Assembly (NCBI GenBank): GCA_023055425.1
Contig: JALGPY010000008.1
Location: 19,999,359 to 20,063,358, forward strand
Length of the DNA stretch: 64,000 bases
Direction: 5' to 3'
Origin: Linanthus parryae
Taxonomy: Eukaryota; Streptophyta; Magnoliopsida; Ericales; Polemoniaceae
Shown here: piece by piece, positions 41,932 through 52,959 of the stretch
Position numbering within the stretch: the first letter of the stretch is position 1
How the letters are laid out: each line of letters opens with the position of its first letter
Program-made: the position numbers and the translations under genes
The notes under the pieces: generated by a model
The model's input: the letters and a program-made list of their open reading frames with translations, nothing else
The model's database searches: none
What the model was told of the DNA's origin: nothing

Positions 41932-43430
41932 GTTATACCTTATTCTGACTAGAAACTGATTTATAAGGATTAGTCATGATAGTTCACGAGCATTGCCTTC
42001 GTATGTTCAAATTCAGCCTTTTAAGGGGTCGAAACATAAGTTTTTTTTGCAACTTTAGTACTATTTATGTTGTCAATTAGGTCTTCGTCTTAGACCAAAT
42101 TTAGGTAAATTTATCTCCCAAATGCTACTTTGCTGAGAATTATAATTTATAAAGATTTTAGAATTTCTTCCACTTTTGACAAAAATAATTCCAGGTAATT
42201 AAGTTCGATATGTGGACTTATTTTGACAGTTTTTGGATTATTGAAATTTATATGGAGAGTTTTCTCTTGTGTTTTTCCCCCTCATGTCCCTTTGCTTCCG
42301 CTACTTGATCATCCCTTCACGGTAATCGTTATCGGCCATACGTTAGTTGGTATCAGATCCTTAAGAGGGTTTTTACCTATCAACAATAAAATGTGCTCAT
42401 CCTCGTGGTCGGGGGGAGGAAGTCTCCTAATATGATTAGATCGTCCAAGTCATGATGCTTACCGAGAATTTACAACGAAAAAAAGACCTAATCCATCGCC
42501 TCAAGATGCGGGATTTGGAGAGGCAAGACAATTTTCTAAACCTGCACTTGGCGGCGTGAAGTTCTAGCACTATAAAGCCGTGATCAAGATCCCCTGCATC
42601 CGCGATCCACCTAGCCAATATTTTGACTGCGACTCGTAGCCAGCGCTCGAGATCTTATACACCACGATCCCCGCAGTCAGAACGGACGTTGTGGAGGACC
42701 GAGTTTAAAATTTGATCCACCCAAATACTCATGTAAGTCACAATTCGATGGCTTCTCCGAATTGCTTCACAAAAGGGGGAACTAATTGTTGAGGAAGTTG
42801 AACATAATTCCTATTATATAACTTTTTTATGATAGTATTTAATCTTTATGTTATGGTGGTGTGGATTGTAGAAATCCTTGTGTTTATGAAGATTATGGAG
42901 AAGAAGGCGAAGTTTTGATCGTGGAGGATTGGGATCGCTCTTCCTATATTCCAATTCCACTTGAGGTAATTTTCAGTTATACTCCATCAGCTTGTTCATC
43001 AAATATTGTTATTGGACAAGATGATGAAGATGACGGTATGAAAATAGAATTAAATAAGTCGTTGAGTTTTTCAATCAAGTTGTCAAATTTTTATTGATAT
43101 CCTTCTTGGGGGAGAGGATCTTTAAAGTGACTAAACTGAACTCGAGGTTAAGTTATTTTAAAGAGAGGTGACTGAGGCATGACCGATTTCCTAGGATATT
43201 TTTAGCTTTGGAAAGACTGTTTTGATCAAAGTTTAGAATCGTGATCATAATTGGAGACTTAAAGTTTCGGGTGAAGTTATGCCTTATGTCGAAAAAAGAT
43301 AGCGTTCTGAAGATAACTCATGATAAATCATGAGCACCCCCTCGATCTGGTCAAAATTGTCCACTTAAGGATTGAAATAATCGCGGTATCTCTTTATAGT
43401 AAAATTTTGTTTGTTTATTAGTTCCTCCTT
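41870..43430 (+). mobile_element. Decayed gypsy-like element (two LTR relics, PBS, gag scraps)
   Basis: A block near 41875-42000 (TTTAGAATC-type, GGGTCAAGTTATACCTTAT, then AGTCATGATAGTTCACGAGCA) recurs at 43215-43330 (GGGTGAAGTTATGCCTTAT, then CTCATGATAAATCATGAGCA), as diverged LTRs would. TTGGTATCAGATCC at 42347-42360 looks like a PBS, followed by Ser/Gly-rich gag scraps. TTCTTGGGGGAGAGG at ~43105 could be a polypurine tract. An open frame at 42861-43097 (YEDYGEEGEVLIVEDWDRSS) probably belongs to the gag/pol linker. No intact domain is left. Confidence 0.4.
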
Positions 43431-43610
43431 CTAAACCCTCGAGCCCCATCGAAGAATGTGACAAAGAGTCCCCCCTCCCCCAAGGGGAGAAAAGCCTCCA
43501 AAACCCCTATGATAATCCTTCCACACAAAACAACTTAGCTGACAACTACTCTGTTGAAAAAATGCAAAAACATCGCGAGGCCAATGGAACCCCCGCCGGC
43601 GAATCCTCTC
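43431..43610 (+). pseudogene. Possible LINE ORF1 C-terminal scrap left of the Sirevirus-like element
   Basis: The open translation (SPIEECDKESPLPQGEKSLQ, then a polar Asn/Gln/Lys-rich tail) resembles the disordered C-terminus of LINE ORF1. It ends at the copia insertion point, and LINE-like sequence resumes at the other side. The assignment is tentative. Confidence 0.25.
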
Positions 43611-44913
43611 TGAAAGGGGAGTGTGCAGATGATATGCAGCACATATACTCTAGAAGGGGGGGTTGAATAGAGTATGCCAACTTTTTACAAAAATTGAGGA
43701 GGAAAAGAGTTTTAGTTCAAGTGCAAAGGAGTTCAAGGCCTTGAACACAAATTCAAGCCTTTGAAATTCAATACAGGTTGCAATGAAACAGACAAGTCTT
43801 TTTCAAGTCCTTGAAAAGAGTTTCAAACCCTTGAAAAACAGACAAGTTAAGTGCTGTAAAAACTATGAATGTGAATGAACTGTAAATGCAAGAGACGAAT
43901 GATTTATAGAGTTCAGTCCACTTGGACCTACGTCTCTACCTCACGGATCTTCTCCATGCAGGATTTTCAACTCAATTCTTATTAATCAAAAGCTAAGCCC
44001 TATATCTCAAGCACAGAGAGTTCCCTTACTCTGTTACAGCTTGTGGTTCTCCCTAACCTATCTAGTACCTGCTCTAGCTAACTGATTAACTAATAATTAT
44101 CTATTGTTCACTTTGAAGAATCCTTGAGAATGAAGTATAGAAGTATTACAGAAATGAATTACCAATAAAGCACAATACAGAAGAACACTGGAATGTAGAA
44201 CTGCAGTAAAGAATGCAGTGAACTTCTGTGAGTTGGATTGTGAGAGTGGTGAACTTATTTAATGCTTGTTAAGCCAGAATTGTGTCTCTCTTTTTGCCCG
44301 TTGAGTGTTGTGTTTTTTTGCTTCAAATTGAGCTCCATTTATACTGTTTAAAGCTCTGCAAATCTTCCTAGATTTTCAACAACAACTTCCTATTTTGTAG
44401 GAAACAAACTTTGACTCTCTTATGAGCTCTCTCCAACGGATAGTTGATCACAATCTTCAGAGATATTGTTGTGATCTTGTCTTTAAACACTCTGAGAAGC
44501 TGTCATGAGTATTTGATTGATCACAGGATCATCTTCACTAAGTGATTTCCTTCCTGCAAAAGTCAGATAAGGAAACAAATCCTGCATATATAGGAAAAAT
44601 TTCCCTGCAAAACTGAGTCAAAATAATGGATTAAACATGTTAGATATATCAAAACAGTTTGTCTTTCATCATCAAATAATAACACATCAAGTACAGGGGT
44701 GAGAGAGATGGAATCAAATCAAAAGAATTCAGAAAAACACCCCCTCAGAACTTGTATGCAGGTCAGACAGTTTCAAGGCTTTGAATCCTGGTTCAAGGCC
44801 TTGAAATAACTCTGCTATTTCAAGCCTGTGAAACCAGATTTAAGGCTTTGAAAACTGGTTCAAGGCCTTGAAATACCTGAGTATTTCAAGTCCATGAAAC
44901 ATGTATTTTTACA
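43611..44913 (-). repeat. 3' LTR of the Sirevirus-like element
   Basis: A 1303-bp LTR collinear with 51383-52661 over its whole length, with scattered substitutions and small indels. It holds several copies of the TTTCAAGGCCTTGAAA-type palindrome. Confidence 0.88.
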
Positions 44914-44914
44914 A

Positions 44915-44929
44915 TCTTCCCCTTGATGA
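44915..44929 (-). other. Polypurine tract
   Basis: The minus strand reads TCATCAAGGGGAAGA directly before the 3' LTR start TGTAAAAATAC. This is the expected plus-strand primer site. Confidence 0.7.
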
Positions 44930-45244
44930 AAGACAAAACCTCAACTGTTTTGATTCTAGGTTTCTGCAAAAAAATACTGATTAGCACAGAATAGTAACAA
45001 CACAGTAAGTCCAAAAGATCCAACTTAATAATGAACAAAAGCAAAAACTGCAAGTAAATTGCAGAAAATCCTACTGACCAAAAGATATGTCATCTAAAAC
45101 GAATTAAAATCAAAACAACCTAAGATTTTTCTCACCCTTTTTGACTTTCATCAAAAAGAATGAGAATATGTTGGATCAGTGTCTGGAAATTTTTGAAAGT
45201 AAAAGTCTTAAAAAGAAAGAATGTGAAAGAAAGAATAGGTAGGA

Positions 45245-45904
45245 TTAAGGGGTTGGCTCTTCATCTCCATCCTGATCTCCCTCTCCTTCCCTACTATTTT
45301 CATCATTGGCTTGGACTTCTTGTGAAACCATATCTAGTTCCTCAATGAAAGAACTGATCTTATCTATAACACTGTTAAACAAGAAGGTGAGTCCTTCCAA
45401 AGCTATTCTTCCATGCTTTAGTTTCTTCTTCACAGCCATCCTTTTCTGTTGTGCGGAGGGTATTTTGTGATCCTTCTTTCCTGTTTTCGATGCAGCTATA
45501 GACTTGAACGAATCCTTCTCATGTTTTCCATAGTTGGATACAGGGTACACTCCATAGGATCCTGAAGTAGTGTCTGAGTCTGGAATGAGAATTTCTTTTC
45601 CTTTTCCTTTGACTCCTGTGTCTATCTTTTTCTTGTGTCTCCTAGGACTTCCAATATGGATTTCCTTCTGCTTCTTCTGTGAAGATGCTGCGGTTTGTTC
45701 CTTCTTGCCAATTGCTAGAATCTGGTCCTTTTTCACGATCTTCTTGGGTGGTGAAGACTCATGTTCTTCATCAGTAAAGCTCTTTGACACTGAGTCTCCA
45801 CTGATAGTTAGAACCTTTTCTTCAGTTATCTTTCTCTTCTTCTCAGAACTAGGTTTTGATCCTCCGGCCATTTTGATTATTTCTGAGGCTCTTCTAGTGC
45901 TCAT
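45245..45904 (-). CDS. Extra ORF downstream of pol (env-like position)
   Basis: An uninterrupted 219-aa frame from the ATG at 45904 (MSTRRASEIIKMAGG) to the stop at 45245, lying between pol and the 3' LTR. In Sireviruses this position can hold an env-like gene, but the sequence here gives no support for a membrane protein. I see no signal peptide or membrane span. It is very Lys/Ser-rich and basic (KKIVKKDQILAIGKK, RRHKKKIDTGVKGKGK) with possible nuclear-localisation motifs. An amphipathic segment (TFLFNSVIDKISSFIEELDM) could form a coiled coil, and the tail is acidic. It is notable that this frame is open while gag and pol are broken. Function unknown. Confidence 0.6.
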   Translation of the reverse strand: MSTRRASEIIKMAGGSKPSSEKKRKITEEKVLTISGDSVSKSFTDEEHESSPPKKIVKKDQILAIGKKEQTAASSQKKQKEIHIGSPRRHKKKIDTGVKGKGKEILIPDSDTTSGSYGVYPVSNYGKHEKDSFKSIAASKTGKKDHKIPSAQQKRMAVKKKLKHGRIALEGLTFLFNSVIDKISSFIEELDMVSQEVQANDENSREGEGDQDGDEEPTP

Positions 45905-46314
45905 TAGGGTTTGGGAGAAGAATAGAGAGATGTGAATTTGATACGGAGTGAAGGAGAAGAGAAGAAGATAAATACTCAGAGAGTTTGTATTTGAAAAGGA
46001 AACTACAATATTTTTCTGATCTTAAAAGATCTGTAATGATCAACAAAGATTCAAATCTTTGAGGCCGTTGGAAATAAATAATTTAATACTATATTTGGCT
46101 GAAAATCCATTTTAAAAAAGGTAGGGGCAATATTGAGAAAATATCTAAAAAGATAGCACCCAATACTGAATGATCAAATACTTATTCACTAATCAGTTAT
46201 AAGACTTATTTTCAAGGCTTTGAAAATAGTTTTCAAGGTCTTAAAATTTTGTTAAGCTGAAACACATAATAACTTACCTTCCTTACCTGATGCTCTCCCT
46301 AAACCAATACATCT

Positions 46315-49300
46315 TTACTTAGCATGCCTAATTCCAGTCTTAGAGCTGAGAATCTTTATCTGGCAATGGTTTAGTGAAGATATCTGCAAGTTGCATGTTA
46401 GTAGAAACAAATTCAAGAACAATATGACCTTTCTCAGCATGATCACTGATGAAATGATGCTAACATCAACATGCTTGGTTCTTGAATGATATACTGGATT
46501 CTTTGTAATAGATATTGCACTAGTGTTGTCACACTTGATGGGAATACTTCTGAAATCAATCCAAGATCCCTTAATTGTTAGCAATCCATAACACTTGTGA
46601 ACAACATGCTCCAGCAGATATATATTCAGCTTCAGCTGTTGATAAGGCAATTGAGTTTTGTTTCTTGGAGTGCCAGCTAATCAGAGATGATCCAATAAAT
46701 TGAAAAGTTCCAGAAGTGCTTTTTCTATCAACTTTGTAACCTGCAAATTCAGCCTCTGAAAATCCAGGCAAAGAGAAGTTAGAATGTCTTGGATACCAAA
46801 GCCCTAAGTCTTTGGTACCATTGAGATATCTGAATATTCTTTTCACATCAGTTAAGTGTGATTCCTTTGGATCAGCTTGAAATCTTGCACACATACACAC
46901 ACTGAACATGATATTTGGTCTACTAGCAGTAAGGTATAGCAATGATCCAATCATACCTCTATACTCTTTCACATTGACACTCTTACCAGATTCATCCTTA
47001 TCTAAAGACTGTGTAGAACTCATTGGAGTCTTGATATCTTTGGATTGAGACATGTTGTACTTGTTCAGCAAGTCCCTAGTATACTTGCTTTGATGCAAAA
47101 CGATGCCCTTCTTCAATTGATGTATTTGAAGTCCAAGGAAGAAGTTCAACTCTCCCCTCATACTCATTTAAAATTCCCTGCTCATAAGACGTGAGAATTC
47201 TTTGCATAGAAGATCATTAGTAGCTCTAAACAGAATATCATCAACATAAATCTGAACTACAAGTAAATCTTTCTCATGAGTATTTATGAAAAGGGTCTTG
47301 TCTACCAATCCTCTTTTGAAATCATACCAAACCCTTGGAGCTTGTTTCAAACCATAAAGAGTTTTGTCAACTTTATAAACATGATCTGGAAACTTATCAC
47401 TTTCAAAAACAGGATATTGTGCAACATAAACTTCTTCTTGTAAGTAGCCATTCAGAAATGCACATTTTACATCCATTTAAAATAGTTTCATATTTTTGAA
47501 AGATGAAAATGCAAGCAGAAATCTAATTGCTTCTAACCTGGTAACTAGAGCAAAAGTTTTCTCATAATCAATACCTTCTTCTTGATTGTAACCTTGAGAA
47601 ACTAACCTTTCTTTGTTTCTGATCACTTTAAAATCCTCATCCAATTTGTTTCTAAACACCCATCTGGTACCAATGACGGACTGGTTTGTATGTGGAGGAA
47701 CTAGGTTCCACACCTTGTTTCTTTCACACTCATTGAGTTCACTTTGCATAGCTATAATCCATCCTGCTTCTTGTAAAGCTTCATTCACAGTTTTGGGTTC
47801 TACAAGAGAAATGAAAGCATTGAAGGCTCAAAGATTCTTCAACTGTGATCTTGTTTGTGTACCAGTGGTTGGGTCAGAGACGATATTGTCAGTTGGATGA
47901 GATGAAAGATATTTGAATCTCTTTATTGGATACCATGGTTCAGGCTCTCCATATATCTTCTCTGGTATTGAAGTAGTGGCATGATCATTCATCTCTTTCT
48001 GATCATCTTTTTCAAGGCTTTGATCTCTATTTTCAAGGTCTTGAGACCTGTTTTCAAGGTCTTGAAAATGGCTTCTGTTTCCTTCTGAACCTTTCTTGAA
48101 CCCAAGAGAGTTCTCAGCTTCTTCTTCTGATTCATGCTTGTTCAGATTCAAGTCTGCAAAACTTTCACTCAAACAACCATCATAGCTTTCATCAAAAATA
48201 ACATGAATACTTTCTTCAATAATCTTGGTTATTTTATTATAAACTCTATAAGCTTTGCTAGTAAGAGAGTAACCAAGAAATATACCTTCATCACTTCTTG
48301 TATGAAACTTACCCAAGTTGTCCTTACCATTGTTGTGGACATATATCATGTGCCACCACAAGGGTTTGAAGTATGAGATGTTTGGCTTTCTCCCTTTGAA
48401 GAGTTCATAGGGGGTTTTCTTCAATATAGGTCTGATCAAGCACCTGTTCAGAATAAAGTTTGTTGTATTCACAGCTTCTGCCCAGTAATGTTTTGACAAC
48501 TTATTTTCTAGAATCATTGTCCTTGACATGTCTTCAAGAGTCATGTTCTTTCTTTCAACAACTCCATTCAGTTGAGGAGTTCTAGGAGCAGAGAAATTTT
48601 GAGAGATACCATGCTTAGCAAAGAACAAATCAAATTCTAATTGATCAAACTCTCTACCATGATCACTTCTAATTGAAGCAATGGGTAGGTTTTTCAAGTT
48701 TTGAAGCTCTCTGCTAAGCTTTGAAAATTCAGAGAGGGATTCAGATTTTTCTTTCAGAAACATAACCCAAGTATATCTAGAATAATCATCTACAATAACT
48801 AGCATATATCTCTTACCTTTTGGAGTTGGTGTCCTAATAGGACCACACAAATCCATGTGAAGTATTTCAATAGGTCTAGAAGTACTTACAAACTTCTTTG
48901 GTTTGAATGAGCTTCTGGTCTGCTTAACCTGAGCACAAGCTTTGAAAACTTCATCTTCTTTGAACTTGATAGATGATAATCCTCTTACCAGGTATTTGGA
49001 GATCAATTTGTTCAAGGAATGCAAGCTAATGTGACGAAGCTTTATGTGCCAAACCCTTGAATCTTCTTTCAAGGTCTTGAGACACTTTAAGCTTTTACCT
49101 GCAACTTTGTTAGTCTGAAAGGTATAAACGTTGTTTGATCTAGAGGCTGTGAGAATGCAATTGCCTGATTTCTCATTTTGCACCACACACTTCTCTTTAT
49201 CAAAGATAACCTTATTACCATTATCACAAAGCTGAGATACACTAAGCAAGTTAAAGTTCAAATCATCAACTAGATATACATCAGAAATAGAATTTTCAGA

Positions 49301-49600
49301 GTCTGTACCAACTTTACCAATACCAAGAATGTTACATTTGCCTTTGTGACCAAGAGTAATTGAACTTCAGATTGCTCTTTCAATTATGAGAAAAGAGATC
49401 TATTTCCACTCATAAGTCTTGAGCAACCATTGTCCATAAACCACTTCTGTTCTTTGATGTTGGTGACAACCTGCAAAACACCAATCACTGCCTTACCCAG
49501 CTGTTAGACCAAGTGTGGAATTTGAAATCATACTCAGGATCAACCATGTTAGGTGGTCTAACCCCTTTAGGAACCCTAATATGCCTGGCTTGTCCTTTAA
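46315..49600 (-). pseudogene. Copia pol (protease, integrase, RT, RNase H), broken
   Basis: The protease (~49430) reads FMDNGCSRLMSGN where DSG is expected. The integrase (49261-47828) keeps the zinc-site histidines (VWHIKLRHISLHSL) but one cysteine of the CxxC pair is unclear. Catalytic residues are present in LHMDLCGP, SDHGREF and VVERKN. RT (47788-46571) shows VIGTRWVFRNK, MDVKCAFLNGYL, LYGLKQAPRVWY and the catalytic YVDDIL. RNase H (SSLISWHSKKQNSIALSTAE, then CDNTSAISITKNP) is shifted near 46600. Stops at 47828, 47477 and 47168 lie in one frame. The protein would cut, integrate and copy the element if intact; here it is dead. Confidence 0.85.
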
Positions 49601-51240
49601 GGTTGAAATGGAAATGTGTTCCTCATTATATGAGGGTCTCTTCTTCTGAAAGGACAAGTCATCTTCATATGACCAATTTTGTTACAAAAATAACACTTAG
49701 GAGAAGTTTTGCTTCCAGCTTTCACAAATATGGTATTGTTATTTTTAGGAAAACTTGGATTGTATCCAATACCAGTTTTATGAACAGACTTTGAACTTCC
49801 TCCAAGAATCAAGTTTAACTTTTGTTCTGAGCCTGCAAGCTTGACTTTGACTAATTCAGCTTCTTGAAGTTTCTCAGCAAGAGTAGTCTTTTGTTTATCT
49901 AATTCATCAACCTGATGTTTTAGATTAACAAGGTTGTTACTCTGTAAAGAGTTCTCAGTGACTACTTCCTTGACTTGTGTTTTCAAGGCTTTGAAACTGG
50001 TTTTCAAGGTCTTGAAATCACTGTCAGTTTTCTTCTGAGAGATTTCAAGATTCTGATTTAGACAAACAAGTTATAAATTCTCTTTTGCTTGCTCATGAAC
50101 TTTTTCTTTCAAAAGTATAATCTTTCAGATAATCTTCTTCATTTAAAAGCATTGTTCTGAGATAATCTGAAAGAGAATCTTTTGAATTTGAAATCAGACA
50201 ATTTACCATTACCTCAATGTTCTTCTAAGAACTTTCATCATGCTTGCCATGAAGCATAGGTTGGCATGTTCTTCTTCAGATTCAGATTCACTTGAGCTAT
50301 CAGAATCATTCCATGAAGCTATCATAGCTTTATTTCTCTTGTCATGATCTTTCTTCTGGAAGTTCTTGCTTTTCTTGTGTGGACAATCTCTTATCAAATG
50401 TCCTGCATCACCGCAATCAAAGCAGTTCATGACTTTGGTTTTATTTTGTGAAGAAGGCTTACCTTTGTAGTCCTTGCTACTGGATGATCTATTTCTTTCT
50501 CTGTTGAAGTCTTTGTGTCCAAATTTTTTCTTCATCTTGAGAATTCTGGTCAAGGCTTTAGAGATTAATGCAAAAGGATCTTCATCATCTTTAGTTTCAA
50601 GGCTTTGAGTTTTCTCATTCTCTTTGGCCTTGAGTGCTATGTTCTTGACACCTTCAGGTATCCCTCCATCAGCTTCATTCATGGATATTTCATGTCTCAG
50701 TAGTTTGCCTTGTAGGTCATCAAGTTGTAGTAATGAAAGATCTTGAGCTTCTTCAATGGCTGTTGTCTTTGGTTCCCATTTGGATCTTGGAAGACTTCTC
50801 AGTATCTTCCTTACCTTTTCTTCATTGGAAATATGTGTTCCCAAAGAATCAAGGTTGTTAACAATGTATGTGAACCTCATGAACATCTCTCTGATTGACT
50901 CATCTGCATTCATCTTGAATAGCTCATATTGTCTGAGATAGATGTTGATCTTGGTTTGCTTGACTTGACTAGTTCCTTCAAATTTCACCACAAGCTTATC
51001 CCAGATTTCTTTGGCAGTCTTGCAGCCTGAAATTCTGTTGAATTCATCTGTACTCAAAGCACAATACAATATGTTAATAGCTTTGTAATTCTTATATAAT
51101 TGTTCTAATTCAGAAGAAGAGAGTGAGTCTTCAGTTTTGGGAGTTTTGATCCCATCTTTCTCTGTAAAGAAAGTGTGAGGTCCATTCCGAATAATGGTCC
51201 AAAGCTCTATGTCTTGATCAATGATGAACATCTTCATCAA
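49597..51240 (-). pseudogene. Copia gag with two zinc knuckles, broken
   Basis: The main frame, 51240-50209, has a UBN2 capsid domain (TAKEIWDKLVVKFEGTSQVK, then LRSLPRSKWEPKTTAIEEA) and a knuckle CFDCGDAGHLIRDC near 50400. It stops at 50209-50211. A second frame segment, 50007-49597, has a coiled-coil-like region (LVNLKHQVDELDKQKTTLAE) and a second knuckle CYFCNKIGHMKMTC near 49660. Two distant knuckles and a long C-terminal extension are typical of Sirevirus gag. The start is uncertain because the 5' part near 51260 is frameshifted. Confidence 0.8.
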
Positions 51241-51368
51241 GGCTTTCCAGTGAGCAAAGTTGTATCAGCAAAATAGAGGAGGTATGTTAGAAGCTCTTCC
51301 ATGTGAGAAACCACCTTCACCTGCAGACTCATGATCACCAGATGGTTAAATCTTATACAGTGATACAA

Positions 51369-51380
51369 GCTATGATACCA
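51369..51380 (-). other. Primer-binding site with one mismatch
   Basis: The minus strand reads TGGTATCATAGC, one base off the initiator tRNA-Met site TGGTATCAGAGC, 2 nt from the 5' LTR. Confidence 0.65.
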
Positions 51381-51382
51381 AT

Positions 51383-52661
51383 TGAAAGGGGAGTATGCAG
51401 ATGGATATGCAGCACAGATGCTCTAGAAGGGGGGGTGAATATAGTATGCCAAATTTTTGCAAAACTTGAGGAGGAAAATAGTTTTAGTTCAAGTGAAAAG
51501 GATTTCAAGGCCTTGAACACAAATTCACGCATTTGGAATTCAATACAGTTTGCAATGAAACAGACAAGTATTTTTCAAGGCCTTGAAAAGAGTTTCAAAC
51601 CCTTGAAAAACAAACAAGTTTGAGTGCTAAAAAATATGAATGTGAATGTACTGTAAATGCAAGAGACAAAGGATTTATAGAGTTGAGTCCACTTGGACCT
51701 ACGTCTCTACCTCAGGGATCTTCTCCCTGCAGGATTTGCAAATCAATTCTTATTAATAAAAATCTAAGCCCTAGATCTCAAGCACAGGGAGTTCCCTTAC
51801 TCTGTTACAACTTGTGGTTCTCCCTAACCTATCTAGTACCTGCTCTAGCTAACTGATTAACTAAGAATTCTCTATTGTTCACTGTGAACAATACTTGAGA
51901 ACGAAGTATAGAAGTATTACAGAAATGATCTACCAATAAAGCACAATACAGAAGAACGGTGGAATGTAGAACTGCAGTAAAGAATGCAGTGAAATTCTGT
52001 GAGTTGGATTGTGAGAGTGACGAAGTTCTTTGATGCTTGTCAATCCAGAATTGTGTCTCTCTTTTTTTTCCGTTGAGTGTTGTGTTTTGTTGCTTCAAAA
52101 TGAGCTCCATTTATACTGTTTGAAGCTCTGCAAATCTTCCCAGATTTTCAGCAACAACTTTCTATATTTTAGGAAACAAACTTTGACTCTCTTAACAGCT
52201 CTCTCCAACGGATAGCTGATCACAATCTTCAGAGATATTGTTGTGATCTTGTATTTAAACACTCTGAGAAGTTTTCATGAGTCTTTGATTGATCACATGA
52301 TCATCTTCACTAAGTGATTTCCTTCCTGCAAAAGTCAGATAAGGAAACAAATCCTGCATATATAGGAAATAAAATTTCGCTGCAAAAATGAGTCAAAATA
52401 ATGGATTACAAATGTTAGATATATCAAAAATGTTTGTCTTTCATCAAAAATTAATAACATATCAAGTACATGGGTGAGAGGGATGGAATTAAATCAAAAG
52501 AGTTCAGAGAAACTCCCCCTCAGAATATGTATGCAGGTCAGACAGTTTCAAGGCTTTGAATCCTGGTATTTCAAGCATGTGAAACCTGATTCAAGGCTTC
52601 GAAAACTGGTTCAAGGCCTTGAAATACTCAGGTTCAAGGCCATGAAACCTGTGAATTTACA
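51383..52661 (-). repeat. 5' LTR of the Sirevirus-like element
   Basis: A 1279-bp LTR, partner of 43611-44913. On the minus strand it begins TGTAAATTCAC at 52661 and ends CCCCTTTCA at 51383. Confidence 0.88.
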
Positions 52662-52670
52662 ATCTCAACT

Positions 52671-52943
52671 GTCGGAAGAGCTCTAAAGATCAAGGGGTAC
52701 ACGAAAACTCCCACCTTAGACGGAAAATTGGGAAACCAGAGTCTGAAACACCACAGAAAAGGTTCAGGATGATTATGCAAAAAAGGAAAGCATGACCCGA
52801 CAACGGATCAATTTACTATCAGGTCATGCTTGACTCTTCTACGTAATCAGGTCGAGCCTTTTTTGTGGTGTTCAAGACTCTTAATTGCTAAATGTTCGTC
52901 TAAGGTAGGGGTTTTCATGTACTGTTTGAAGAGCTCTTCCGAT
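52671..52943. repeat. Foldback (inverted repeat), ~273 bp
   Basis: The left arm (52671-52790: GTCGGAAGAGCTC, then ACACGAAAACTCCCACCTTAG, then AACACCACAGAAAAGG) is the imperfect reverse complement of the right arm (52855-52943: CCTTTTTTGTGGTGTT, then CTAAGGTAGGGGTTTTCATGT, then GAGCTCTTCCGA). The centre also contains AGCATGACC / GGTCATGCT. No transposase or target duplication was identified. It may be a MITE or a duplicated LINE ORF1 end in inverted orientation. Confidence 0.7.
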
Positions 52944-52959
52944 AGATGAGATGATTCGC

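Larger units (their letters stand above)
43611..52661 (-). mobile_element. Full-length Sirevirus-like copia retrotransposon
   Basis: A 9.05-kb element with LTRs at 43611-44913 (3') and 51383-52661 (5'), TG...CA ends, a PBS, a polypurine tract and the order gag-protease-integrase-RT-RNase H-extra ORF. Flanks are CTCTC (43606-43610) and ATCTC (52662-52666), a 5-bp target duplication with one mismatch. Long LTRs, a long gag with two separated zinc knuckles and an extra ORF after pol fit the Sirevirus (SIRE/Maximus) lineage. Stops and frameshifts in gag and pol make it non-autonomous. Confidence 0.88.

Noticed and set aside
43611..52661. Active copia element
   Set aside because: In-frame stops at 47828, 47477 and 47168, frameshifts in gag and RNase H, and a protease DSG changed to DNG make it non-autonomous.
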